Position numbers and translations under genes: made by a program
Origin: Verrucomicrobiota bacterium
GTDB lineage: Bacteria; Verrucomicrobiota; Kiritimatiellia; SS1-B-03-39; UBA6053
NCBI GenBank assembly: GCA_020831635.1
Contig: JAFIGC010000019.1
Coordinates: 1-56,815 of the forward strand
Direction of reading: 5' to 3'
DNA length: 56,815 nt
In this document: in pieces, positions 1 through 9,200 of the stretch
How the letters are laid out: each line of letters opens with the position of its first letter
Position numbering within the stretch: the stretch's first letter is position 1
Notes under the pieces: generated by a model
What the model was told of the DNA's origin: nothing
The model's input: only the letters and a program-made list of their open reading frames with translations
Databases searched by the model: none

Positions 1-61
1 GGGACGCGAAGCGTCTTTGGAGTGCGTGTAGCGAGCTTGCGAGCTGCCGCTTTCCTGAGCC
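1..61 (+). repeat. REP-like element, form A (left flank of RAYT)
   Basis: A GC-rich element that starts with a small hairpin (GACGC-GAA-GCGTC) and ends in AGCTGCCGC. The same element recurs at 25369-25425 and 56557-56612. In inverse orientation its ends match the form-B element at 777-834, with a different centre. The window cuts its left edge, so the true start is unknown. Confidence 0.75.
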
Positions 62-143
62 CGTGCGAGAGGGCATGGCGACTGCAAAGCGGCAGTTCCG
101 CCGGATCGCAATGATTCCGGATGAATTCCATTGAATTTTCGTC

Positions 144-737
144 TTGCATCATCCTCACGCATTACATATACAAAAATATATGAAAGAGACCGATTGGCAT
201 CATGCGCCTTTGCATCGTTTTGTTCCGGGCGCGGTACATATGGTTACCGCCTCAACCTTGAACAAAGAACATATTTTTCGGGACAATCGCCGTTTGTCTT
301 TGTTCATGCGGATTGTGTTGGATGGGTTTGTGAATGCAGGCTGGCATCTTCACGCCTGGGCTTTTTTATCGAATCATTATCATCTGATCGTCCAAGCTCC
401 CGAAGCGGGAGACTTTTCCAGCGTGTTGCGGGATGTTCATTCCAAGGTGGCGCTGGATGTGAACCGCATGGATGAAACTCCAAAACGACAGGTGATGTAT
501 CAATTTTGGGATCGTTGCATCAGCTATGACAACAGCTATTACGCGCGAATGAATTATGTAATCAAGAATCCAGTGAAACACGGGATCGTCGAGGATGCCC
601 GTTTGTACCCGTATTGTTCCGCAGCCTGGTTTGAACGGAACAACCGGAAAAGTTTTTGTAGGCGGATTTATTCTTATAAATGTGACAAGGTCCAGGAACC
701 GGATGATTTTGAAGTGGTGTGGCGGTCTGACGGTTAG
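144..737 (+). CDS. REP-associated tyrosine transposase (RAYT, IS200-like Y1 family)
   Basis: The 197-residue protein matches the TnpA_REP/Y1 transposase fold. It has the HUH-type metal site in SNHYHLIVQAP (about residues 76-86) and a C-terminal helix with YVIKNPVKHGIV carrying the candidate nucleophilic tyrosine. RAYTs are single-strand nucleases linked to REP sequences. This gene sits between two inverted copies of a hairpin-forming repeat (1-61 and 777-834) that is scattered elsewhere in the window, the arrangement expected of a RAYT and its REPs. An in-frame ATG at 180 is an equally good start, because the first 12 residues lack family-like sequence. The gene appears intact. The family call is strong; activity is an inference. 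Confidence 0.85.
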   Translation: MHHPHALHIQKYMKETDWHHAPLHRFVPGAVHMVTASTLNKEHIFRDNRRLSLFMRIVLDGFVNAGWHLHAWAFLSNHYHLIVQAPEAGDFSSVLRDVHSKVALDVNRMDETPKRQVMYQFWDRCISYDNSYYARMNYVIKNPVKHGIVEDARLYPYCSAAWFERNNRKSFCRRIYSYKCDKVQEPDDFEVVWRSDG

Positions 738-776
738 CGCGTGAATAGGCGTGCTGATGGGCCTGGCCAACGGAAA

Positions 777-834
777 GCGGCAGCTCTGGTCGTTCCTCCC
801 GACGCTACCGCAGTCCAAAGACGCTTCGCGTCCC
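777..834 (-). repeat. REP-like element, form B (right flank of RAYT)
   Basis: Begins GCGGCAGCT and ends with the hairpin GACGC-TTC-GCGTC, in inverse orientation to the copy at the window start. Other copies begin at 24789, 25005, 25221 and 56409. Form A and form B share both ends but differ in the central 20-30 bp. Confidence 0.75.
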
Positions 835-884
835 CCCGTTAATTTTCTTGCCCAAGTCCCCGGCTTTCCGATAAGGGGACCGCC

Positions 885-2141
885 ATGAATTCTCCAATCC
901 TCCCCGTTCCCGAAGCGTATGTCTCCCGTTTTGAATCCCTGGCCTACGGCTTGTTCGTACATTGGGGCCTCTACAGCCAAATCGGCAAGGGCGAGTGGTA
1001 CAAAAAATGGCATGGCGTCCCCATGGACGAATACAGGAAACTCACCGAGACCTTCACCGCCGAAGATTTCGACGCCCGCGAACACGCCCGCTTCGCCCGG
1101 CGTTGCGGCATGCGCTACATCACCCTCACCACCCGACACCATGACGGGTTTTCGCTCTACGATACCCGGGGGCTCAACACCTACGACGCCCCCCACAGCG
1201 CCGCCGGGCGCGATTTGATCGCCGAATTCGTACAAGCCTGCCGGGCCGAAGACATCGTACCCTTTTTCTATCACACCACCCTCGACTGGTCTCTGGACAC
1301 CGAAACTTGCGATGAAAAGGCGTTTGCCGCATATCTCGACTACCTGAACGATTCCGTGGAAATCCTTTGCACCCAATACGGCAAAATCGGTGGACTTTGG
1401 TTCGATGGCAACTGGTCGCGACGGGATGCCGATTGGCAGGAGGACCGCCTCTACGGCATGATCCGTAGTCATCAGCCCGAGGCCATCATCGTCAACAATT
1501 CCAGCATCAACGCCCTCGGTGCCAAGGGGCATCCCCAATTGGATGTGGTGACCTACGAGCAGGGACGTCCCGAGCCCCTGAATCGCACCGGAATGGAAAA
1601 ATACGTGGCCGTGGAGATGTGCCAGACCATGAACCTGCATTGGGGCATTGGCAAACACGATTTCATGTACAAATCGCCCGCGGAAGTGATCACGGACTTG
1701 GCCTCCTGCCGTCGGGTGGGGGCGAATTATTTGCTGAACATCGGTCCCACCGCCGGCGGAGCGGTTCCGGCTTATGAAAAAGCCTGCCTGGAAAGGGTGG
1801 GGGAATGGGTGGCCGTGCAAGCGCCCGCCATTTACAACGCCCGTCCCACCGCCTGTGTCTGTGAAGGACGGGATTTTGTGTTGCGCGATCCCGACACCCG
1901 AAAAGCCTGGTATTTCGCCCACAACCTGCCCATTCACGACAACGATCACAAAACCCGCGAGGCGGGCGCCACCGAAGGCATGCGGAAAATCGAGGGACTG
2001 GATTTTGTCCCCGCGCGGGCAAAATGGCTCGATACCGAAGAATCCTTGTCCCTCGAAAACGAATCCGGGCATCTGAAGCTCAACTGCACCGGCTACCCCT
2101 ACGGCAGCAATCTGGTCGTGCGCGTGGCCGAGTTGACATAA
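885..2141 (+). CDS. Alpha-L-fucosidase, glycoside hydrolase family 29
   Basis: The 418-residue protein has the GH29 hallmarks. YGLFVHWGLYS is near residues 21-31, the substrate-binding stretch TTRHHDGFSLYDT near 82-94, and GGLWFDGNW at 169-177. Asp174 in the last of these is the expected catalytic nucleophile for retaining hydrolysis of alpha-L-fucosides. No signal peptide is visible, so it is probably cytoplasmic and acts on imported fucosylated oligosaccharides. The length suits a catalytic domain plus a short C-terminal beta domain. It stands alone, followed by a strong hairpin terminator and a convergent PEP-CTERM gene. The general acid/base cannot be assigned confidently because that part of GH29 is poorly conserved. 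Confidence 0.93.
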   Translation: MNSPILPVPEAYVSRFESLAYGLFVHWGLYSQIGKGEWYKKWHGVPMDEYRKLTETFTAEDFDAREHARFARRCGMRYITLTTRHHDGFSLYDTRGLNTYDAPHSAAGRDLIAEFVQACRAEDIVPFFYHTTLDWSLDTETCDEKAFAAYLDYLNDSVEILCTQYGKIGGLWFDGNWSRRDADWQEDRLYGMIRSHQPEAIIVNNSSINALGAKGHPQLDVVTYEQGRPEPLNRTGMEKYVAVEMCQTMNLHWGIGKHDFMYKSPAEVITDLASCRRVGANYLLNIGPTAGGAVPAYEKACLERVGEWVAVQAPAIYNARPTACVCEGRDFVLRDPDTRKAWYFAHNLPIHDNDHKTREAGATEGMRKIEGLDFVPARAKWLDTEESLSLENESGHLKLNCTGYPYGSNLVVRVAELT

Positions 2142-2145
2142 AAAA

Positions 2146-2172
2146 AGCCCGGTGCGAATGCACCGGGCTTTT
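2146..2172. terminator. Bidirectional intrinsic terminator
   Basis: A perfect 10-bp stem (AGCCCGGTGC / GCACCGGGCT) with a GAAT loop, A-tract on the left and T-tract on the right. It lies directly after the fucosidase stop and before the convergent PEP-CTERM gene, so it can serve both. Confidence 0.9.
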
Positions 2173-2194
2173 CCAGGAGACTGCCGAAGCAGAA

Positions 2195-2935
2195 TTATTT
2201 GCGTTTGCGGAAGGCGTAAACCGTCAATCCGAACAGCCCCACCAAGGCCAAGGTCCCGGGCTCGGGGATGGCGGTGGCACTGAAGGAAAAGTCATCAATG
2301 GCAACGCCTTGGCGGGAACCAGTGCTAGACCCATTATCACCAAAAAAACGGATGCCGATTGTAGAGCCATCAGGAATACTTAATCCGGTAATGCTTTGAC
2401 TAAGGAACATGGACTCCCAAGTGCCTCCACTGGGATTGATACCAGTGGCATTCGTATTGCTGGCAACGTAGGTTAGATCGTTCAAGGCAGTGTAAGATCC
2501 GCCGTCAATGTTATAAGACACCGCCCATCCATTTAATCTTCCACCATTCGCACTTCTCCAGTGTTCAGCTAAGTAGCTGATTTCAAAAGAAATGATTTCA
2601 AACCCGGTGTTATTTTCGAAGATGATGTCTGCATTGATGGCACGATTTCCGCTTGGAAGAAAACCCAAGGAACCGTCAAAGGTTGCCCCCGTGCCAGTAT
2701 CACCATAGGACCATTTTCCACCGGCGGTGCCGCTGCCAGTTCCTGTACCTTGCCAAACAGAGCTATCGTTACCACCTGCATCAGAAGTTTCCCAATTTGT
2801 GGGATCTGCCGTGCCTTGAAATCCGGTGAACGCATCAAAATAATTGAAGTTTTCTGTGTCGATTGAAACTTGTCCCAACGCCAAGGCGCTGGTCAGCCCG
2901 AAGGCTGCTGTAAGGAGGAGGAATTTTGTTCTCAT
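2195..2935 (-). CDS. PEP-CTERM sorting domain protein
   Basis: The product is about 246 residues. It has an N-terminal signal peptide (MRTKFLLLTAAFGLTSALAL), a low-complexity secreted beta-type domain rich in Gly, Ser, Thr and Asn, and a C-terminal tripartite sorting signal: AIPEPGTLALVGL, a hydrophobic helix, then FRKRK. Such proteins are processed by an exosortase and usually belong to the extracellular polysaccharide matrix. No exosortase is in the window. An upstream TTG in frame at 2965 would add ten polar residues before the signal peptide, so the ATG at 2935 is preferred. The function of the mature domain is unknown. Confidence 0.85.
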   Translation of the reverse strand: MRTKFLLLTAAFGLTSALALGQVSIDTENFNYFDAFTGFQGTADPTNWETSDAGGNDSSVWQGTGTGSGTAGGKWSYGDTGTGATFDGSLGFLPSGNRAINADIIFENNTGFEIISFEISYLAEHWRSANGGRLNGWAVSYNIDGGSYTALNDLTYVASNTNATGINPSGGTWESMFLSQSITGLSIPDGSTIGIRFFGDNGSSTGSRQGVAIDDFSFSATAIPEPGTLALVGLFGLTVYAFRKRK

Positions 2936-3193
2936 GTTCTGTTCTCTGTTTGTTGAGGTTGACAATGTCAGTGCGAGGATGCGACCGGGGGATGCCGCTT
3001 TGGGAAAATCCTACGCCTCACTTTTTCGTTTGTCATCCGAAAAATGTGTTAATTTTGTATGAGCAGTCTGTTTGATGAAATAAATTCAGTTAATCAATAC
3101 AAAATTGTCGCTGGATATGCGGGAATGTAGGTGGATTTCACCTATGTCTGAATCCTGGAGATTGTGCGGATTCAAAGCAAAGATCTCACGGAT

Positions 3194-3389
3194 TCAGGCC
3201 ATGGTTTTTGGATCAACCTGCTTGCCGGAAATGCCGTTGTGGGGGTGGTGGTCGGGATCGACCATACGGATGGCGTTGAGGATGCGCACGAGAGGTCATC
3301 GGGGCCGTCCCCATGTGTTCCTCTTCGGAGACCTCCAACTCTCGGGGGGCATATTCCCACTGACGCGGGATATGGATTTTGATTTGAGG
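3194..3389 (-). pseudogene. Possible remnant of a small gene, one frameshift
   Basis: The 490-bp gap between the PEP-CTERM gene and the ligase has no intact gene. On the minus strand one frame reads as protein-like sequence (IHIPRQWEYAPRELEVSEEE, then HMGTAPMTS). A single-base shift near 3290 continues it as VRILNAIRMVDPDHHPHNGI and on to a stop at 3194. The composition is acidic and basic like a soluble protein and unlike the neighbouring shadow frames. I do not recognise the family. It could be a decayed gene, a programmed or sequencing frameshift, or chance. Confidence 0.35.
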
Positions 3390-3428
3390 TCAAATCCGGA
3401 CAAAACCTCCAATGGTTTTCGGTCTGTA

Positions 3429-5009
3429 TCAGAGCAAAGTGCGCAGGGTGTCGAGGGTGTCCGCCGCCTGTGGTGATTTGTCGGCTTGCAGACGACGTAC
3501 CCGGGGCGAGCGGACGGCGATGCCGGATTTGTGGCGTTTGGAGGGCCAAAGGGCGTCGAAGGCGACTTCTCCGACCCATTCCGGTTTCACCACCCGAACC
3601 GGGCCGTGTTTTTCGAGGGTGTTTTCCCGTACGAAGGCGTCCACTTGCTTGGTTTCGCTTTCGCTGAGTTCCGAGATGCATTTGGCAAAGGTCACGAGTT
3701 CCTCCCCTTCCCAAAGGGCAAAGGTGTAATGGACGAAGGCGTCGGCTTGGTTTCCCTCCCCGGCCTGGGCGTAAATCAAAACCGCGTCGAGGGTGTGCGG
3801 GGGGGCGGTCCATTTCCACCAATCTCCGGGGAGGCGTCCCTCGCGGTAAGGGGAGTCGAGGCGTTTGAGCATCAACCCGGTGGCACCGCGTTGGCGGGAT
3901 TGGGCCAGAAGGGGCTCCAACTCCGGCCAAGTCTCGAAATTCAAGGGTTCCGAGACTCGGAAGTGGTGGCACTCATCGATTCCGAACATCGGAACCACAT
4001 GGCTCACTCTCGAATACAGGGGCATTTCCCGGATATCGACCCCTTGGATCTCCATGCAGTCGAGGGCGAGGAACGCCACCGGAATTTCGCGCTGCAATTT
4101 GGGGCTTGGGTTGCGTTTTTGTATGCGGCTTTGCAGATCGCCGAAGGGAAGGGGACGCTCCTCTCGCCAGGCGAGGACCACGCCGTCCAATACGGTGCCG
4201 TCGGGCAACTCTTCGGCTTCGCGGAGGATCTCCGGGAAGGCGTCGGTGATCAGTTCCTCGTCGCGAGACCAGAGCAGGGTTTCGCCGCCGCGTCGGATCA
4301 ATTGGGCGCGGATCCCGTCCCAGATCCATTCCATCTGCCATTCGTAGGGATTGCCGAGGGACGAAAGGTGCTTGGTCAGGGGCATGGCCAGAAAGAAGGG
4401 GTAGGGGGGTTTGAGGGGCGCTTCCGGGTTGTCGGTGGCCAGCCTATTTTGGAAGGCGGTTGGGGTGGGGATTTCGTCGTCCATGAGCCGGTGCTCCACC
4501 AAGGCTGGGTCCAAACCGGCGAATTCCGCCAACGCTTTCGAGGTCAGCCCCCGGCCCACGTCCATGCGCAAGCCGCCGAGGATGATTTTGTTTATCAGCA
4601 GCCGCTCCGTGCGGGTGCTGGCGTCCCAGAGGGCAAAAATCGACGTCCGTTGCGCCTCCGTTTCCGCGTCCCGCAGGGGGAGGAGATGTTCTTCAAACAA
4701 TGAATGGAAAGAGATGTCCAAGCCCGTCCCTTGCCCGGGCCACAACAGGGCCAAGGTTTCGGCCAAATCGCCGGTTTCCGTATGACAGGCCTCCAGCAGC
4801 CAAGGGGGCAGATCCAATTTTTCCGAGACCCATTCGCGCAGGATTCGGGAGGGGACCAGGCGCGGCATGTGACCCCCTTTGAGGAGGTGCACCGTCCAGG
4901 CCGCATCCGCGGGCGGGGTTTCGGCAAAATAACGTTTCAAGGCTTCCACCTTTTCCGACGCGTCACGCGCTTGGTCCAGGGTTTCGAAAAGGGTGGCGAA
5001 GGATTTCAT
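3429..5009 (-). CDS. ATP-dependent DNA ligase homologue with degenerate active site
   Basis: The 526-residue protein aligns by eye along its whole length with the roughly 530-residue bacterial ATP-dependent DNA ligases of the LigB type. It has an N-terminal DNA-binding domain (1-200), an adenylation domain (about 201-410) and an OB domain ending in KRHKSGIAVRSPRVRRLQAD. The catalytic motifs are altered. Motif I reads EWIWDGIR, with Ile229 where the nucleotidylated Lys should be. Motif III reads LDGVVLAW, with Val277 for Glu. Motif IV reads ATGLMLK, with Thr377 for Glu. Motif V reads WWKWT, with Thr401 for Lys. The reading frame is open throughout, so this is not ordinary pseudogene decay. The intact NAD-dependent ligase lies 1.3 kb away. 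A non-catalytic DNA-binding role is possible but unproven. Confidence 0.85.
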   Translation of the reverse strand: MKSFATLFETLDQARDASEKVEALKRYFAETPPADAAWTVHLLKGGHMPRLVPSRILREWVSEKLDLPPWLLEACHTETGDLAETLALLWPGQGTGLDISFHSLFEEHLLPLRDAETEAQRTSIFALWDASTRTERLLINKIILGGLRMDVGRGLTSKALAEFAGLDPALVEHRLMDDEIPTPTAFQNRLATDNPEAPLKPPYPFFLAMPLTKHLSSLGNPYEWQMEWIWDGIRAQLIRRGGETLLWSRDEELITDAFPEILREAEELPDGTVLDGVVLAWREERPLPFGDLQSRIQKRNPSPKLQREIPVAFLALDCMEIQGVDIREMPLYSRVSHVVPMFGIDECHHFRVSEPLNFETWPELEPLLAQSRQRGATGLMLKRLDSPYREGRLPGDWWKWTAPPHTLDAVLIYAQAGEGNQADAFVHYTFALWEGEELVTFAKCISELSESETKQVDAFVRENTLEKHGPVRVVKPEWVGEVAFDALWPSKRHKSGIAVRSPRVRRLQADKSPQAADTLDTLRTLL

Positions 5010-5091
5010 GTGGGGCAGGATAGGCGGATTCTTCGGATTGTCAAAGTCAGGGCTTCAGCAGGATCATGCACCTTGAAGGAATTCGGAAAGG

Positions 5092-5160
5092 ACAGGAGCG
5101 CCGATCGCCGCATCGGCAGGGGCGAAATTTTGAACAGAAGGTCGCGAAGAAAGCGAAGGA
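5092..5160 (+). repeat. Two intergenic repeats (GGAGCGCCGAT family and GAACAGAAGGTCGCGAAG family)
   Basis: The gap 5010-5285 holds GGACAGGAGCGCCGATCGCC, a hairpin-forming motif also near 8627, 33377, 56631 and 56716. It is followed by a GAACAGAAGGTCGCGAAG motif that recurs at 15219. No gene is seen here. Confidence 0.65.
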
Positions 5161-5285
5161 TTTCATTGGTTTTGCTCTGTTCCCTCCGTTCTCTCCTGTT
5201 TAAACCCCCTCTTCGAACCCCAAAAAATCAGCAGTGAAAGGCTCCCGCGCTTGACTTTTCCGGGAAAAGTGGCCATATCGGTCCC

Positions 5286-5609
5286 ATGGAAACGAAACGT
5301 CATTGGTATCGTGCGGAGATGACTGCGGGTCCGGAAACCTTTTGTGTTTTCGGCTCCACGCGGATGTCTGAAGTGGAACTGATCAGCAGCCTGAATCGGG
5401 GGGAGCTGGTGTTGCTGGAGGATTTGGTGTTTTATGACGAGGAGGGCATGGCCAAATCCTGGACGGAATGGGATCCGCATTGTCAGCCCCGCGTCTACTT
5501 GAATGCCAAATTCATGGTTTCACTGATGCCGATGGTGCGGGACCCGCGGCAAATGGGGGAGGGGCTGAAGATCCTCAACATGCCCCATTTCATGCGCGAC
5601 AACGATTGA
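5286..5609 (+). CDS. Hypothetical protein, 107 residues
   Basis: A soluble, slightly acidic small protein with no signal peptide or membrane segment. I do not recognise its family. Protein-like composition, GC-rich third positions and a clear start support it as a real gene. A TTGACT box at 5251 lies about 30 bp before the ATG with a poor -10, so transcription could start almost at the start codon. The middle segment (ELVLLEDLVFYDEEGMAKSW) suggests an alpha/beta fold. It is followed by a 54-residue ORF on the same strand. Confidence 0.6.
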   Translation: METKRHWYRAEMTAGPETFCVFGSTRMSEVELISSLNRGELVLLEDLVFYDEEGMAKSWTEWDPHCQPRVYLNAKFMVSLMPMVRDPRQMGEGLKILNMPHFMRDND

Positions 5610-5727
5610 GTGGTTGGGTGGGGATACACCCCATGGATGGGCCGATGGGGGTGGTGTAAGGTTGTGGGCATCGAAATTGTGATGGCGTCGGTTTTCTTTC
5701 GATCCTATCCACGGCGCACCTCAGGAG

Positions 5728-5892
5728 ATGATCATTGCACGAAAAGACCGCAAAGACCAAACCGTAGGCGCCCACGAAAAGAAACACGAACTGCCCCCCG
5801 GAACTCTCAGGAATCCCGATGGACGCGCCACCCGCTCCGACAAAAAGATCGGAACCGTCCGCAAGGAAGGTGAGAAGGCGATTAAGAAGTAG
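5728..5892 (+). CDS. Small basic protein, 54 residues
   Basis: A very short open frame starting MIIARKDRKDQTVGAHEKKH and ending KEGEKAIKK. It is lysine/arginine rich and strongly hydrophilic, with about 60 percent G or C at third positions as in neighbouring genes. AGGAG abuts the ATG with almost no spacing, so the real start might be slightly later or initiation unusual. No family is recognised. The basic character would suit nucleic-acid or ribosome binding, which is only an inference. Confidence 0.45.
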   Translation: MIIARKDRKDQTVGAHEKKHELPPGTLRNPDGRATRSDKKIGTVRKEGEKAIKK

Positions 5893-5969
5893 AGAAGGGA
5901 AGAAGGAGGGAGGAGGAGAAGTAGCACGGCTGATTTTTGCAGGGTTGAAAGTTGCTTTGTTGCTGGCTT

Positions 5970-6213
5970 CCCGCCGCCCCTCCGCTTGTCGGAGGGGAGC
6001 GACGACTGTGTGCACGAAGTGCCCCCACACATCTCAAAGCCGCCCCCGTGCTTGTCGCGGGGGTGTCGCTACGACTGAGCGTGAAACTTTTCGCCAAACC
6101 TCCGTCAGTCGTTGCGCCCCCCCCGCGACAAGCACGGGGGCGGCAAACTTCCCGTGGGGAACGATTCGGACACAGAGTCGTCGCTCCCCCGTGGCAAGCA
6201 CGGAGGCGGCGTA
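5970..6213. repeat. Cluster of four dyad-symmetric GC-rich repeats
   Basis: Four related units of about 35-40 bp lie near 5970, 6037, 6112 and 6168. The first two read CCGCCCC(C)GTGCTTGTCG, while the last two are the reverse complement (CGACAAGCACGGGGGCGG and a variant). Each unit ends in a TCGC(T/G)ACGACT-type tail. The 25-bp cores of units 2 and 3 are exact inverse copies. The cluster sits between the small ORF and the 3' end of ligA. The rest of 5893-6282 shows no gene. Confidence 0.75.
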
Positions 6214-6282
6214 ACGAATACGGCGAAGAATCACATCCCTTTCATCTTTCATCCCAAGGACCCTTCATACAGTATTCTTCCC

Positions 6283-8355
<2,073 letters not shown>

Positions 8356-8399
8356 TTACGTCAACCCCGGAAAGAGGCAAGACCGGAACGCCACGGATT

Positions 8400-8860
8400 T
8401 GTAGATCGGCAGTCCCCTGCCGATAACCGAACACGCCGTACTCTCTCCTTCTCTCCCTCTGACCTCTTAATAAAAGCAACCACGGATGGGCACGGATTTT
8501 CACGGATTCAAGGTTGGGAAAAACAACCACTGAACACACTGATTTACACTGATCTTGGGTTGTGGTCAGGGTTTTGGGGAAGAACCGCTGAATACAGGAT
8601 CTTGGCATTGGGGGGCGGAGGGGGGACAGGAGCGCCGGTCTCCGCACCGGCGGGGCGTAGGGGGCTTTCGAGTGCGGAGTGACGAATGCGGAGTGCGGAG
8701 TGGTTTGTCCCACTTCGAACATCGAACTTATATCGATCGGGCATGGGGGAACTCCGCACTCCGAACTCCGAATTCCGCACTCAAAACGCTCCACATTCCT
8801 CACTGATCATTTTTTTTTTGGCTCTCACAGATGCACAAAGGCACTGAGGGGATTGGGGAA
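8400..8860. repeat. Intergenic repeat array upstream of tRNA-Phe
   Basis: The 630-bp gap before the tRNA has no convincing gene. It strings together several repeat families: a CGGCAG-CCCC-CTGCCG hairpin (about 8405), CACGGATGGGCACGGATTTT (about 8482), and CCACTGAACACACTGATTT (8528, again at 33310). It also has GACAGGAGCGCCGGTCTCC (8627), a run of GAATGCGGAGTGCGGAGT-type words in both orientations (8668-8790), and GGCTCTCACAGATGCACAAA (8819, again near 33427). The three last-named recur at 33.3-33.6 kb in the same general order. Confidence 0.7.
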
Positions 8861-8976
8861 TGGTTAGTCTGAAAAAAATTCTAAAACTGAATATTGACAA
8901 TCCCCTCCTTTTCAGGGTATGCAGGGCAAATCCTTTTTAGGCGGTTTGGTGATCCGGAAAACATCCCCTTTTAGGT

Positions 8977-9052
<76 letters not shown>

Positions 9053-9102
9053 TTTTTGTGCCCTGATTTCTTGAAAAAAGAGGCGGTCTCCCCCGGCTGG
9101 CA

Positions 9103-9130
9103 TTGACTCCCCCGTGGCTTTTTGTATAAA
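9103..9130 (+). promoter_or_regulatory. Sigma70-type promoter of the arg-dap operon
   Basis: TTGACT, a 16-bp spacer and TATAAA stand 70 bp upstream of argB. This is the best promoter match in the window. No ARG-box-like dyad is obvious beside it. Confidence 0.7.
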
Positions 9131-9200
9131 GGCATCCTTTTTGAAAATTTCGCCGATCCTTTCTTAAAACCACTCGACTCCACCACTCTACTTCGGGACC

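Noticed and set aside
5251-5281. TTGACT ... CATATC as promoter of the 107-residue gene
   Set aside because: The -10 match is poor at every allowed spacing, so it is only mentioned in the gene entry.
5590-6030. A 146-residue minus-strand frame
   Set aside because: Crosses the dyad repeats and antisense of the small basic ORF; composition is not protein-like.
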